Origin: Deltaproteobacteria bacterium
GTDB taxonomy: Bacteria; Myxococcota_A; Polyangia; Polyangiales; Houyiibacteriaceae
Length of the DNA stretch: 64,000 bases
Direction of reading: 5' to 3'
NCBI GenBank assembly: GCA_017644045.1
Contig: JAEPMI010000001.1
Coordinates: forward strand, 1-64,000
In this document: piece after piece, positions 16,120-25,344 of the stretch
Position numbering within the stretch: position 1 is the first letter of the stretch
How the letters are laid out: each line of letters opens with the position of its first letter
Made by a program: the position numbers and the translations under genes
The notes under the pieces: generated by a model
Told to the model about the DNA's origin: nothing
Seen by the model: only the letters and a program-made list of their open reading frames with translations
The model's database searches: none

Positions 16120-16401
16120 ATGACCGCACCCTTCGCCGGCGTCGTCCAGCGCAGCTACGCACTCGAGGGAAACCACGTGCTGATCATCGACGCGAGTTAT
16201 CAGGGGGAAGCGGAGATCGGCGCCTGGATCGAGGTCGATCTGCCCGACACCTCGGCCGGAACCGCTCAGATCAAGAGCGTGGCCTGGGGCAGCGCCTTCG
16301 ACGCCCAGAGCCCCCCGCTCACCCTGGTCGTCCACGGCCTGAGCGCCGTCCCCGAGTCCGGCGCCGAGGTGCGCGCGGGCAAAGCGCCCGCCGACGGCTG
16401 A
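16120..16401 (+). CDS. Hypothetical small beta-rich protein
   Basis: The 93-residue protein starts at ATG 16120, which has GAGG 9 bases upstream; ATG 16111 is an alternative. Its pattern (NHVLIIDASYQGEAEIGAWIEVDLPDTSAGTAQIKSV, then LTLVVHGL) fits a small beta barrel like domain 2 of translation GTPases, but there is no GTPase here. Its stop overlaps the next start (TGATG at 16401), so the two are coupled. Confidence 0.65.
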   Translation: MTAPFAGVVQRSYALEGNHVLIIDASYQGEAEIGAWIEVDLPDTSAGTAQIKSVAWGSAFDAQSPPLTLVVHGLSAVPESGAEVRAGKAPADG

Positions 16402-17105
16402 TGCGGCTCGAGCAGTGGGCCGCGCCCGTCGTGGCGCGGCTTCCGCAGAGCCCCGATGGGGACGAGGACGAGTTCCGCTTCGGACCCGAAGCGTTCTCCG
16501 AACGGCCCTCGGAGCTGGCGACGGGCTCGCTGATCCTGAAGCGTGGCAGCCACATCTACGGCCCCTCGTTCCGTGTCGACCGAGCGGAGTGCTTCGGGAC
16601 GAAGGATGGGTATGCAGCTCTCGGGGTCGTTCTGGCGAGCCTGCTCGCCAAGCCCCCGGCCGATCCCATGACCATCGTGCTCTCGGACCCGCGGTCGGAG
16701 GTCCGGCGAATCTCGATCGAAGCGCCCTACTCACGACAGGAGACCCTGGGCCTCGAGCAGGTCACGACCGGATTCACCTACGATCCGATGCCGGTGCAGA
16801 AGCACCCGTGGGACTTCCCCTTCCCCGAGCACCACTACCCGTGGCTCGCGCTCTCCAACGAAGCCGACCACTGTCGCACCGACGAAGACTGGGCGCGGCG
16901 CGACGTCGTTCGTGGCTTCGGCTCGGCCATCGGTGTCGCCAAGCTCGCGCAGCTGCTCCTCGACCTGAGCCGGGAGAGCAACGAGACCACCGAGGTCGAG
17001 CTCGAATGCGAAGGCGGCTTCCGCGGCGTCGCGGCACTCAGCGCCGAGATCCGTTTCTGGCTGCCGGGCAACGACTTCTGCGTCCCCAGCGACTTCCCGC
17101 GCTAG
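16401..17105 (+). CDS. Hypothetical protein, about 234 aa
   Basis: Translation is coupled to the previous small gene through a TGATG overlap. The protein is soluble, with a two-part look: an N-terminal half with ATGSLILKRGSHIYGPSFRVDRAECFG and a C-terminal half with FPFPEHHYPWLALSNEADHC and VELECEGGFRGVAALSAEIRFWLPG. No known motif is recognised. Its stop overlaps the stop of the convergent LRR gene by 4 bases. Confidence 0.65.
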   Translation: MRLEQWAAPVVARLPQSPDGDEDEFRFGPEAFSERPSELATGSLILKRGSHIYGPSFRVDRAECFGTKDGYAALGVVLASLLAKPPADPMTIVLSDPRSEVRRISIEAPYSRQETLGLEQVTTGFTYDPMPVQKHPWDFPFPEHHYPWLALSNEADHCRTDEDWARRDVVRGFGSAIGVAKLAQLLLDLSRESNETTEVELECEGGFRGVAALSAEIRFWLPGNDFCVPSDFPR

Positions 17106-17713
17106 CTCTGAGCGTCGCGGAGCTGCTGTATGAGCGGGCGCGACGCGGAGATCGTGACGCCGCGGGACATGAGCTCCTGCAGGACCGCGAAGGACTCCGT
17201 GTCGGGACCGACCGAGACGCCGAAGAGGGCGAGGTTCGTGAGGGCGGAGAGCTCGAGGAGCGGCGAGAGGTCCGCGACCTTCGTGTGGGCGAGGTCGACC
17301 TTGGTGAGCGCCGGGCACCGGCGGAGCGGACCGATGTCGGTGAGCGGGTTGTCCCGCAGGTCCACGCGCAGGAGCGCCGGCTTGTCGCCCAGGCCCTCGA
17401 GGCTCCGCAGGAAGGTGGCGCCGAGCCAGAGCGCCTCGAGCTTACGGAGCGAGGCGGTTGGCTCGAGGCTCGCCAGCTCGTTGCCCGAGAGGGAGAGCTC
17501 CCGCAGCGCTTCGCAGTGCTCGAGCCCGTCGAGCTTCTCGATGGGCATCCAGAGTTCGGGGTAGCCCTCGGCTTCGCCATGGTCGGTCCAGCGGAGCTGC
17601 TCGAGCCTGGCGAGCGACGCAGCGCGGACGTGACCCGCTTCGTCGGCGTCGATCGCCTGGAGCGAGAGCGCACGACGCAGGCCTTCGTCGGGGATGTGGA
17701 CGGTCGAGCTCAC
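17102..17713 (-). CDS. Leucine-rich-repeat protein
   Basis: The 203-residue product starts at GTG 17713. It holds about five LRR units, recognisable as LEHCEALRELSLSGNELASL, LRKLEALWLGATFLRSLEGL, PALLRVDLRDNPLTDIGPL, PALTKVDLAHTKVADLSPL and SALTNLALFGVSV. There is no signal peptide, so it is a cytoplasmic interaction module. The GTG overlaps the stop of the FAH-family gene in a GTGA, so the two are co-translated. Confidence 0.85.
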   Translation of the reverse strand: MSSTVHIPDEGLRRALSLQAIDADEAGHVRAASLARLEQLRWTDHGEAEGYPELWMPIEKLDGLEHCEALRELSLSGNELASLEPTASLRKLEALWLGATFLRSLEGLGDKPALLRVDLRDNPLTDIGPLRRCPALTKVDLAHTKVADLSPLLELSALTNLALFGVSVGPDTESFAVLQELMSRGVTISASRPLIQQLRDAQS

Positions 17714-18474
17714 CAGCCGCGGTCCTGAACCCGGCTGGTGAGCTCGCCGACCTTCTCGACGCTCACGGTGACCGAGTCGCCATTCACGATCGGGCCGACG
17801 CCCGCGGGCGTGCCCGTGGCGATGAGGTCACCGGGCTCGAGGGTCATCACCGAGTTGATGAAGAGGACGAGCTGGTAGGGGTCGAAGACCATCAGCGAGG
17901 TGCGGCCCTTCTGGCGTTCCTCGCCATTGACGGTGCAGCGCACCTCGAGGTCCAGCGGGTCCACGCCGGTGACGATGTGCGGACCGACGGGGCAGAAGCT
18001 GTCGAAGCCCTTGGCCCGGGTGAACTTGCCCTCGGCGCGCTGGATGTCGCGGGCGGTGACGTCGTTCACGCAGGTCAGCCCGAACACCGCGGCGCGCGCG
18101 GCCTCGACGGTGTCGTCGCGGATCCACTTGCCGATGACCAAGCCGAGCTCGGCCTCGTGCTCGACCTGCTGGCTCGCCGCAGGCCGCTCGATGGGGTCGC
18201 TGGGCCCAGCGACCGAGGTGCTCGGCTTGAGGAAGATGAGCGGCGTGGTCGGCACCTCGTTGCCGAGCTCGGCGGCGTGGGCCCGATAGTTGCGACCGAC
18301 GCAGACGATCTTCCCCGGCTTCACCGGCGCGAGGAAGTACTCGCCGCTCACGAAGTCGCCGGTCGGCTCACCGCCGAACCAGGGCTCCTTGCTCAGGATC
18401 GCCCAGCGCTCGCCGTCCTGCTTCACCCATCGGGCGCGGTTCTCGTGGACGACCCGGCCGTATCGCTCGCTCAT
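17710..18474 (-). CDS. Fumarylacetoacetate hydrolase (FAH) superfamily protein
   Basis: The 254-residue protein has the FAH core with KIVCVGRNYRAHAAELGNEVP, FLKPSTSVAGP and metal ligands in HEAELGLVIG (paired Glu) plus a downstream Asp in GFDSFCPVGP. LEPGDLIATGTPAGVG is the conserved C-terminal motif. It is shorter than true fumarylacetoacetase (about 420 residues) and matches the 2-hydroxyhepta-2,4-diene-1,7-dioate isomerase / acylpyruvase (FAHD1-like) branch. It could serve aromatic breakdown with the HmgA encoded 4 kb away, or act as an acylpyruvase; sequence cannot decide. Confidence 0.9.
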   Translation of the reverse strand: MSERYGRVVHENRARWVKQDGERWAILSKEPWFGGEPTGDFVSGEYFLAPVKPGKIVCVGRNYRAHAAELGNEVPTTPLIFLKPSTSVAGPSDPIERPAASQQVEHEAELGLVIGKWIRDDTVEAARAAVFGLTCVNDVTARDIQRAEGKFTRAKGFDSFCPVGPHIVTGVDPLDLEVRCTVNGEERQKGRTSLMVFDPYQLVLFINSVMTLEPGDLIATGTPAGVGPIVNGDSVTVSVEKVGELTSRVQDRGW

Positions 18475-18489
18475 CGGCGAAGACTACTA

Positions 18490-19086
18490 CTACGCCGTCG
18501 CGAGCGTGGCCCCGATGGCCGCTACCTGTCCCTGCGTGTCGACGTCGTCGTGAATCGCCGGATCGGGGACATCGACCGCGTGTTCGTGGCGAGCCGGCAA
18601 CGAGCGCAGGATGCCTCGGAGCCCATCCGAGCCCGGCTCGGCGCAGATGCGCTCGAAGAGCACGCGGTCGAGCAAGAGCGGGTGCCCGCGCCGTCCAGCG
18701 AAACGCGGCCGCACCACCCACGCACCGGTCGCCCGATGCACATCGAGCAGAGCTCTCACCGTCCTGGGCGAAACCCTCGGGTGGTCCACGAGGCTCACCA
18801 CCACGGCGCGCGCCTCGGTCGCTCGGAGCGCACATCGAAGCGACGAGAGCTGACCTCGTTCCGGCTCCGGGTTCCAGATCACCTCGGCGCGCGGGAGCAC
18901 GCGCTCGACGCGAGCGCCGTGAGGGGCCGCCAGCACCACGGCCACCCGGGCGCAGCCTCCCGCCTCGAGCGTGGTGACCGCGTGCTCCACGAACGTGCGG
19001 CCGCGATGGATGGCCAATGCCTTCGGGCCTCCGGCCCGCCGCGAGGCTCCCGCCGCGAGGACCACGCCATGAATCCCGAGGCTCAC
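18490..19086 (-). CDS. MobA/MocA-like nucleotidyltransferase
   Basis: The 198-residue protein starts at GTG 19086 (overlapping the upstream stop as GTGA). It has the sugar/cofactor nucleotidyltransferase signature GVVLAAGASRRAGGPKAL, with VVVSLVDHPRVS as the metal-binding Asp region and RRGHPLLLDR. In operons of xanthine-dehydrogenase-family enzymes such proteins are MocA, which adds CMP to the molybdenum cofactor. The four-gene overlap chain supports that role here. Confidence 0.85.
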   Translation of the reverse strand: MSLGIHGVVLAAGASRRAGGPKALAIHRGRTFVEHAVTTLEAGGCARVAVVLAAPHGARVERVLPRAEVIWNPEPERGQLSSLRCALRATEARAVVVSLVDHPRVSPRTVRALLDVHRATGAWVVRPRFAGRRGHPLLLDRVLFERICAEPGSDGLRGILRSLPARHEHAVDVPDPAIHDDVDTQGQVAAIGATLATA

Positions 19087-19706
19087 TCCGCTGCCTCGCG
19101 AGGACAGTGCGCGCCGGTCGCAGCCCATTCGCGCGCGAGCTGACCGAAGAGCGCCTGGTTGCCCGGAGCGGGCTCGAGGTGCTCCGGTGGCTCCCACCCG
19201 TAGGCCACCAACTCGTCTTCCGCCATGTGCTCGAGCAGCTCGTCCATGCTCTTGCCGCCGTTGCGTGACTCGTCCTGGATCTGCTCGCAGATGGCGGCGA
19301 GTGTCTCGCCCTCCCAGGCCATCTCCGCCGGGGCGAGGTGCCAGTGAGGATTGCCGGGCACCGTGAGGAAGTTCGCCTCGCCGTGACAGCTCGCGCAGGG
19401 GAGACCCGGCGCGCCGTGGCCGTCCTCGCCGCGGACGACGTGAGGCTGGTGGGGCTCACCGGCGCGCTGCAGCGGACGCTCACCGGCGGGATGGCAGTTC
19501 ACGCAGCGCGGGTGCAAGAGCACCTTGCCCATCTCCTCGAAGAGGGCCGCGGAGCGCTCGCGCTCGTCCGCGATGTCCGCGAAGTCGGCGACCGAGCGCA
19601 ACCCCGCCGAGGCCGGCAGCGCTTCGGCGACGGGCTCGGCCTCGTCCGTGGCACCGCAGTCGTCACACCCGGTCGCAACCAGCAGGAGCAAGAGGAGCGG
19701 CCTCAT
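19083..19706 (-). CDS. Dihaem cytochrome c lipoprotein of a molybdenum hydroxylase operon
   Basis: [17 protein letters not shown] is a signal with lipobox VATGC. The 207-residue protein has two c-type haem sites, RCVNCH and PCASCH, the second in a [16 protein letters not shown] context. The gene overlaps both neighbours by 4 bases. It is well placed to take electrons from the 2Fe-2S subunit of the periplasmic oxidoreductase encoded next to it. That function is an inference from position; haem binding is seen directly. Confidence 0.88.
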   Translation of the reverse strand: MRPLLLLLLVATGCDDCGATDEAEPVAEALPASAGLRSVADFADIADERERSAALFEEMGKVLLHPRCVNCHPAGERPLQRAGEPHQPHVVRGEDGHGAPGLPCASCHGEANFLTVPGNPHWHLAPAEMAWEGETLAAICEQIQDESRNGGKSMDELLEHMAEDELVAYGWEPPEHLEPAPGNQALFGQLAREWAATGAHCPREAAE

Positions 19707-20173
19707 TCCTCGTCCCCCTCGGAACGGCCCGCAGCGCGGCCGATGGCGCGACGAATGCGGACGTAGGTCGCGCAGCGGCAGATGTTCCCCGCCATGCCGC
19801 GGTCGATGTCCTCGTCGCTGGGTGTGGGGCGGCTCCGAAGGAGGGCGACCGCGCTCATGATCTGACCCGACTGGCAGTAGCCGCACTGCGGCACCGCGAG
19901 CTCGACCCACGCCGAGCGCACCGCGTCCGCCTCGGGCCCTTCCACGCCTTCGATGGTCACCACGGACTTGCCGCTGACCGACGCGACCGGTGTCACACAG
20001 GCGCGCCGAGGCACGCCGTCCACGTGCACCGTGCACGCCCCGCACTGAGCCACGCCACACCCGTACTTGGTCCCGGTGAGCCCCAGGTGGTCGCGCAGCA
20101 CCCAGAGCAGAGGCGTGTCCTCGGCCACGTCGACCTCGCGCGCTTCGCCGTTGATCTCGATCGTCACGCTCAT
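19703..20173 (-). CDS. iorA: 2Fe-2S subunit of xanthine dehydrogenase-family oxidoreductase
   Basis: The 156-residue protein is a typical small subunit. The plant-type ferredoxin cluster site [17 protein letters not shown] has C39, C44 and C47, with C59 downstream. The second cluster is bound by CGYCQSGQ and ICRCATY. It resembles isoquinoline 1-oxidoreductase alpha (IorA). The gene overlaps the large subunit gene by 4 bases (ATGA). It has no signal peptide and probably travels with the Tat-exported partner. Confidence 0.92.
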   Translation of the reverse strand: MSVTIEINGEAREVDVAEDTPLLWVLRDHLGLTGTKYGCGVAQCGACTVHVDGVPRRACVTPVASVSGKSVVTIEGVEGPEADAVRSAWVELAVPQCGYCQSGQIMSAVALLRSRPTPSDEDIDRGMAGNICRCATYVRIRRAIGRAAGRSEGDEE

Positions 20174-22467
20174 CGGTCCCCTCCCAGCCGGTCGCGGCGG
20201 TCGGCCCCGAAGACGGGCAAGCGACGGACCCGCGTGCCCGTGGCGGCGAAGATGGCGTTGGCCAAGGCCGGTGCCGCAGGTGGGGTGGGAGGCTCACCGA
20301 CGCCTCCCGGTGGCGCGCCCGACAGTACGAGCCGCACCTCCATGCGCGGCGGCGACTCGCCCATGCGCATCACTCGCCAACGGGGGAAGTTGTCCTGCAC
20401 GACGGCCCCATCCCTCGCCGTGATCTCGCCGTAGAGCGCGTTCGAGAGCCCGAAGAGCGTGCCTCCCTCGAGCTGCGAGAGCGCGTGGTCCGTGTTGACC
20501 ACCGTGCCCGCGTCCATGACCGACCACACGGCGGGGATCGTCAGCCGCTCGTCGACCATGGCGACCTCGACGACCGTGGCCACGTACGAGGTGAACGACC
20601 GGTGCGCGGCGATGCCCAGACCGTGTCCTTCGGGAAGCGGCCGCCCCCAGTCGGCGAGCTCGGCGACCATCTCGGTCACGGTGCGCAGCCGGCCCGTGTC
20701 CACCGGGTGGGTCTCCATGGAGCTCCCGTAGTTGTCGTACTCCGCTCCCTCCCGCCGTGGGTCGACGCGGCGCGGCGGACCGATGAGCTCGAGGAGCATG
20801 TCTTTCGGGTCACGGCCGGCCGCGTGGGCGAGCTCGGCCACGAAGCTCTGCACGGCGAACGCGTGATAGATGTTCGCCACGCTCCGCAGCCACCCGATCC
20901 GGACGTGCGCCTCGGCTTCGCCGGTTTCGAGCAGGAGGTTCGGTACGGCGAAGGGGGTGTCGCTCGCACCGAGTCGTAGGTCGCCCCACCCCGGCTCGCT
21001 CGCGCCAGCCTGAAACGTCGACGCGATCGGGGGAAAGACCGTGCGATGCAGGAACGCGGTGCACTTCCCTGCGTCGTCGAGCGCGCCTTCCAGCCGCTGG
21101 GCGCTGACCGTGTGGTAGTAGCCGTGGCGCAGCTCGTCCTCCCGGGTCCAGGTGACCTTGACCGGCTTGCCCACCTCGCGCGCCAGGAGCGCCGCCTCGG
21201 CCACGAAGTCCTGCTTGGACTTCCGACCGAAGCCACCCCCCAGCCACGTGACGTGCACGGTGACCTGCGCTTCGGGAACGCCGCAAACCTCCGCGACCGT
21301 TCGGCGCGCCGCCTGCGGATTCTGAGTGCACGCCCAGCATTCGACCCGGTCGCCGTCCCATCGCGCGGTGGCAGCGGGGGGCTCCATCGTCGAGTGAGCG
21401 AGGTGCGGCACGTAGTACTCCGCGCTCACCCGTTGGTGCGCCGACTCGAGCGCCGCCATCGTGTCCCCCCGTGCCCGGCGAGCTCGACCGGGCTCTCGGA
21501 CCTTTCGCAGGAGCTCCGCTTCGTAGGTCTGCGAGTCGTAGCTCCCGTTCGGACCGGGGTCCCACTCGACCTGGAGCTCCGCGCGTCCACGAATGGCCGA
21601 CCAGGTGTCGCGGGCGATGACCGCGACGCCTCCGAGTGGCTTGAACCCCACCGGTGCCTCGAGGGTCGGGAGCTCCACCGTTTGCACCACCCCGGCCACC
21701 GCCCGCGTCGCCGTGTCGTCGTAGGAGCGCACCGAGCCGAGGACCTGCGGCGGTCGAGCGATCACGGCGTGGAGCATGTCGGGGAGGCGAACGTCGATCC
21801 CGAAGGTCCCCTCCCCGCGCACGATGGAGGGAATGGTGAGCGAGGGGGTCGGCTTGGAGACGTAGCGCCACTCGGACGGGTCCTTGAGCTGAATGCGACG
21901 CTCGGTCGGCGGAGTGAGTCGGGCAGCGGCGGCGGCCAGCTGACCGTAGGGCAGCTTCCGCTCGCTACCCGTGTGCACGACCTCTCCCTGAATGCCCTTG
22001 CACTGACGCGGGCTGACGCCCCACTCCGTCGCGGCCGCCTGCTCCAACATCTGGCGCATGGCCGCGCCCGCGATGCGCAGACGAGTGAAGTTCTGCCGCA
22101 CGGAACGGGACCCATCGGTGTTCTGATCGCCGTACTTGGCGTCGCCCACGGCCTGCTCGACCACCACCCTGTCCCATGGGATCTCCAACTCCTCGGCGAC
22201 CAGCTGGCACATCGCGGTCCACGTCTGCTGGCCCATCTCCGACCGATGGCAAGTGATCCGTGCGGTGCCGTCGTCCTCGAGGGCGATCCAGAGGTCCGGT
22301 GTCGCGTCTCCGCCCGCCACGTCCGAGAGCGGCCCGGGAGCATCCGCGCGGGTCCGTGCACGGAGCACCACGCCCAGCACGAACCCGCCGGCACCAGCGA
22401 CGAACCCTCGACGGCCCGAGCGAAGAAACGAGGTCGAGGGAGCACGTTCGGTCGTGTGGGCGGCCAT
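20170..22467 (-). CDS. iorB: Molybdopterin-binding subunit of periplasmic aldehyde/isoquinoline-type oxidoreductase
   Basis: The 765-residue protein has a Tat signal near the N-terminus ([20 protein letters not shown]) and the layout of single-polypeptide IorB-type large subunits. An early region has [20 protein letters not shown], followed by [18 protein letters not shown] and the catalytic-Glu motif [18 protein letters not shown] near the C-terminus. It would hydroxylate an aldehyde or N-heterocycle at a Mo-cytosine-dinucleotide centre in the periplasm. The substrate is unknown. No XdhC-type insertion chaperone is encoded in this cluster. It is the first gene of the overlapping operon that ends with the MocA-like gene. 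Confidence 0.92.
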   Translation of the reverse strand: MAAHTTERAPSTSFLRSGRRGFVAGAGGFVLGVVLRARTRADAPGPLSDVAGGDATPDLWIALEDDGTARITCHRSEMGQQTWTAMCQLVAEELEIPWDRVVVEQAVGDAKYGDQNTDGSRSVRQNFTRLRIAGAAMRQMLEQAAATEWGVSPRQCKGIQGEVVHTGSERKLPYGQLAAAAARLTPPTERRIQLKDPSEWRYVSKPTPSLTIPSIVRGEGTFGIDVRLPDMLHAVIARPPQVLGSVRSYDDTATRAVAGVVQTVELPTLEAPVGFKPLGGVAVIARDTWSAIRGRAELQVEWDPGPNGSYDSQTYEAELLRKVREPGRARRARGDTMAALESAHQRVSAEYYVPHLAHSTMEPPAATARWDGDRVECWACTQNPQAARRTVAEVCGVPEAQVTVHVTWLGGGFGRKSKQDFVAEAALLAREVGKPVKVTWTREDELRHGYYHTVSAQRLEGALDDAGKCTAFLHRTVFPPIASTFQAGASEPGWGDLRLGASDTPFAVPNLLLETGEAEAHVRIGWLRSVANIYHAFAVQSFVAELAHAAGRDPKDMLLELIGPPRRVDPRREGAEYDNYGSSMETHPVDTGRLRTVTEMVAELADWGRPLPEGHGLGIAAHRSFTSYVATVVEVAMVDERLTIPAVWSVMDAGTVVNTDHALSQLEGGTLFGLSNALYGEITARDGAVVQDNFPRWRVMRMGESPPRMEVRLVLSGAPPGGVGEPPTPPAAPALANAIFAATGTRVRRLPVFGADRRDRLGGDR

Positions 22468-22510
22468 TTCCTAGGAGAGGGCCGAGGCCCGAAAGCGTTA
22501 CAGAGGTCGC

Positions 22511-23374
22511 TCAGTAGAGCGGATCGTCGTCGCCATCGGTGACGATGACGTAGACGATCGTGTCGGCGCGGAGGCTGGGGTCCAGGCTGGCCCAAGCGGT
22601 GGCGATCGACTCGGCGTGCATGGTCCCATAGGCGACCACGGCGAGGATCTGCTTGGTCCACGCGTCGTCGGACCGCACCCCCGCGGAGCTCTCGAGCACG
22701 TCGGCCAGCTTGTCCGTCAGGAGGTCGGTCGCCCGAGACACGGGGTAGGGATCGCTCGGCGGAAACACGAACGCGCGAGTGACGGACACGCCGATCTTCT
22801 CCGTACCGATCATGACGAGAATGTCCGTGATCGTGCCCGTGTAGCCGGGCATGTAGTTGATGAACGTCTCGGTCTTCACGAGCGTCGCGCCCTCGCAGCG
22901 TGCGAGCACCTCGAAGGCGAAGGCCTCGCTCAGACCGGAGCTGCCACCGGCGGTGCCCTCGGTCAGGATCGTCTGAGCGCCAGCCGTCAGTAGGGAGAAG
23001 TCGTCCGGGTCCGTGTAGGGGTCCATCATGAAGTCGAGCCGGGTCTCGAAGAGGAAGGGCTCGGCGGACGTCAGCTCGGTGTCGAGCCGACCGCAGGGCC
23101 CGGCGATGGTGCCGAAGCCCATCGCCATGGCTGCGTCGCTCGTGCCGCCGTCTTCCACGACGAACATGTCGGGGTCGGCTCCGAGGTCCTCGGGCACGAA
23201 GGCATCGGTGTCGACGCCGAGCTCCCCGAGGATGAACGCGTCGGGCTCGGTCCCGAAGTCCGACCCGCCGGCGTCGAGAGAGCCGAAGTCGGGCCCTCCA
23301 TCGAAGGGAACTCCGTCGGTGTCGTCGGAGCAGGCCGCGAGGAGCGCGAAGCAGAGAGCGAGGGCGGTGCGCAC
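22511..23374 (-). CDS. Putative lipoprotein with Asp-rich linker
   Basis: The signal RTALALCFALLAAC (start GTG 23374) has a good lipobox. A linker of about 80 residues has repeating FGTEPDAFILGELGVDTDAF units. The 180-residue C-terminal domain contains GFGTIAGPCGRLDTELTS, SEAFAFEVLARCEGATLVKTET and a terminal TIVYVIVTDGDDDPLY. No family is recognised. The linker style matches the lipoproteins at 1834, 9899 and 25908. Outer-surface location is inferred. Confidence 0.75.
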   Translation of the reverse strand: MRTALALCFALLAACSDDTDGVPFDGGPDFGSLDAGGSDFGTEPDAFILGELGVDTDAFVPEDLGADPDMFVVEDGGTSDAAMAMGFGTIAGPCGRLDTELTSAEPFLFETRLDFMMDPYTDPDDFSLLTAGAQTILTEGTAGGSSGLSEAFAFEVLARCEGATLVKTETFINYMPGYTGTITDILVMIGTEKIGVSVTRAFVFPPSDPYPVSRATDLLTDKLADVLESSAGVRSDDAWTKQILAVVAYGTMHAESIATAWASLDPSLRADTIVYVIVTDGDDDPLY

Positions 23375-23399
23375 GGCCGAGAGGATAGTCCGGCCCGGT

Positions 23400-24491
23400 T
23401 CAGCCGCCCAGCCGGACGGGCAAGCGGCGCGGGCCCCAGTCGCCGGGCCGGCTCTCGAAGACGCCCGCGATGGCGGTGCCGCAGCTGCCGCAGCTGCCCT
23501 GTTCGCCGAGGTTCCACTTCGTCAACCGGTACCAGTCGCGGCCGACGACGACCTCGCCGCAGCTCGGGCAGAAGGTGCTCTGACCGACCTCGTCGTGGAC
23601 GTTCCCAGTGTAGACGTGGTGGATGCCTGCGTCGCGCGCGATGCCGCGCGCTCGCTGGAGCGTCGCGGCGGGCGTGCGCTCCTTGTCCCTCATCTTGTAG
23701 TCGGGGTGGAAGGCGGAGAAGTGGAGCGGCACGTCCGGCCCGAGCTGCCGGACGACCCAGCGGGACAGCTCTCGGAGCTCCTCGTCGCCGTCGTTCTCGC
23801 CCGGGATGAGCAGGGTGGTGATCTCCACCCAGGTATCCGTCTCGTGGACGAGGTACTCGAGGGTCTCGAGCACCGGCTGCAGCTCGGCGCTGCAGAGCTT
23901 CCGATAGAAGCGCTCGGTGAAGCCCTTGAGGTCGACGTTGGTCGCGTCGATGGGGGCGAAGAAGTCCTTCCGAGCGTCGGGCCCGATGTAGCCCGCGGTG
24001 ACCGCGACGGACTTCAGGCCCACCTCCCGACAGGCGTGTGCGGCGTCGACCGCGTACTCGAGGAAGATGACCGGGTCGTTGTAGGTGAACGCGACCGAGC
24101 GGCAGCCGAGCTCGGCGGCCGCCTGGGCGATGCGCTCCGGCGGTGCCTGGTCGAGGAGTCGGTCGAGCTGCCGTGACTTCGAGATGTCCCAGTTCTGACA
24201 GAAGCTGCAGGTCAGGTTGCAGCCGGCGGTGCCGAACGAGAGCACCGGCGTGCCGGGAAGGAAGTGGCTCAGCGGCTTCTTCTCGATCGGGTCCACGCAG
24301 AAGCCGCTCGACCGACCGTAGGTGGTCAGGACGATCGCATCGTCCTGCCGTGCGCGCACGAAGCAGAGCCCTCGCTGACCGTCCTGCAGCTTGCAGTGGC
24401 GCGGACACACGTCGCAGCGCACGCGCCCGTCGGGGAGCGCGGTGTAGTGCCGGCCGGGGAACGCGTCCGCGAAGGTCTCCACGACTGCCAT
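23400..24491 (-). CDS. amrS: AmmeMemoRadiSam system radical SAM enzyme
   Basis: The 363-residue protein has a Cys-rich entry (RCDVCPRHCKLQDGQRGLCFVR) and then the radical SAM motif CNLTCSFCQNWDISKSR. TYNDPVIFLEYA and DATNVDLKGFTE are conserved. The C-terminal zinc-ribbon-like tail has FCPSCGE and CGSCGTA. This layout is that of the AmrS/PflA-like enzyme that co-occurs with Memo-like (AmrB) and AMMECR1-like (AmrA) proteins. The system is widespread and its reaction is not established. The two partners are divergent from it across 64 bases. The start is ATG 24491. Confidence 0.94.
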   Translation of the reverse strand: MAVVETFADAFPGRHYTALPDGRVRCDVCPRHCKLQDGQRGLCFVRARQDDAIVLTTYGRSSGFCVDPIEKKPLSHFLPGTPVLSFGTAGCNLTCSFCQNWDISKSRQLDRLLDQAPPERIAQAAAELGCRSVAFTYNDPVIFLEYAVDAAHACREVGLKSVAVTAGYIGPDARKDFFAPIDATNVDLKGFTERFYRKLCSAELQPVLETLEYLVHETDTWVEITTLLIPGENDGDEELRELSRWVVRQLGPDVPLHFSAFHPDYKMRDKERTPAATLQRARGIARDAGIHHVYTGNVHDEVGQSTFCPSCGEVVVGRDWYRLTKWNLGEQGSCGSCGTAIAGVFESRPGDWGPRRLPVRLGG

Positions 24492-24506
24492 GGTTGACGC
24501 ATCGAG

Positions 24507-24524
24507 CCACCCTGGCCAGGGTGG
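24507..24524. promoter_or_regulatory. Perfect 18-bp palindrome in the divergent AmmeMemoRadiSam promoter region
   Basis: CCACCCTGGCCAGGGTGG is an exact palindrome, 15 bases upstream of the radical SAM start (24491) and 31 bases upstream of the amrB start (24556). It occupies the centre of the 64-bp gap and would control both directions if it is an operator. It could also be a cruciform-prone sequence with no protein partner; no regulator gene is adjacent. Confidence 0.5.
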
Positions 24525-24555
24525 GAACGCACGGGCTCTGCTACCGTGATCGCCC

Positions 24556-25344
24556 ATGGACGTTCGCCCCGCAGCGCTGGCCGGCCAGTTCTACGCTGGC
24601 GACGCCGCGACCCTCGCGGCGGACGTCGACCGTTTCCTCGCTGCGGCGACACCGAGCGGGCGAGCGCCCAAGGCCATCGTCGCCCCACACGCCGGCTTGA
24701 TCTACTCGGGCCCGATCGCGGGTAGCGCGTACTCCGAGCTCGCGCCGATCCGTGACCAGATCGAGCGCATCGTGCTGCTCGGACCGGCACACCGAGTGTT
24801 CGTCCGTGGGCTCTGCGCGCCGACGGTCGAGCGCTTCGAGACGCCGCTCGGTGCCGTGCGGTTGGACCGGCGAGCGCTCGATTCGCTCCGCGACCTCCCG
24901 CAGGTGAGCTTCGCCGACGCGCCTCACGCGCAGGAGCACTCGCTCGAGGTCCAGCTGCCCTTTCTGCAGCGGCTCCTCGGCGACTTCGCGCTGGTCCCGC
25001 TGGTCGTGGGAGCCGCGTCTCCCGAGGACGTGGCCGAGGTGCTCGAGCGCCTGTGGGGCGGGCCGGAGACGCGCGTCGTGATCAGCTCCGATCTGTCGCA
25101 CTTCCACGACTACGACAGCGCGCGGGAGCTCGATCGGGTCACCACCGCGGCCATCGAAGCGCTGGACGTCCGTGGGCTCGACGAGGAGTCGGCCTGCGGG
25201 CGGGTGCCGATTCGGGGGCTGCTGACCGTCGCCCGCCGTCACGGGCTGCGCGCCCGCACCCTCGACCTCCGCAACAGCGGCGACACGGCGGGCCGCAAGG
25301 ACCGCGTGGTCGGCTACGGTGCCTACGCCTTCACCGATGACTGA
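24556..25344 (+). CDS. amrB: AmmeMemoRadiSam system protein B (Memo-like)
   Basis: The 262-residue protein begins MDVRPAALAGQFYAGDAATL, the characteristic Memo-family start. It carries AIVAPHAGLIYSGPIAGSAY (metal-ligand His), LLGPAHRV, EHSLEVQLPFLQ and VISSDLSHFHDY, which form the Memo dioxygenase-like fold. Human Memo1 belongs to the same family. Its stop is overlapped by the amrA start, so the two are coupled. Confidence 0.94.
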   Translation: MDVRPAALAGQFYAGDAATLAADVDRFLAAATPSGRAPKAIVAPHAGLIYSGPIAGSAYSELAPIRDQIERIVLLGPAHRVFVRGLCAPTVERFETPLGAVRLDRRALDSLRDLPQVSFADAPHAQEHSLEVQLPFLQRLLGDFALVPLVVGAASPEDVAEVLERLWGGPETRVVISSDLSHFHDYDSARELDRVTTAAIEALDVRGLDEESACGRVPIRGLLTVARRHGLRARTLDLRNSGDTAGRKDRVVGYGAYAFTDD

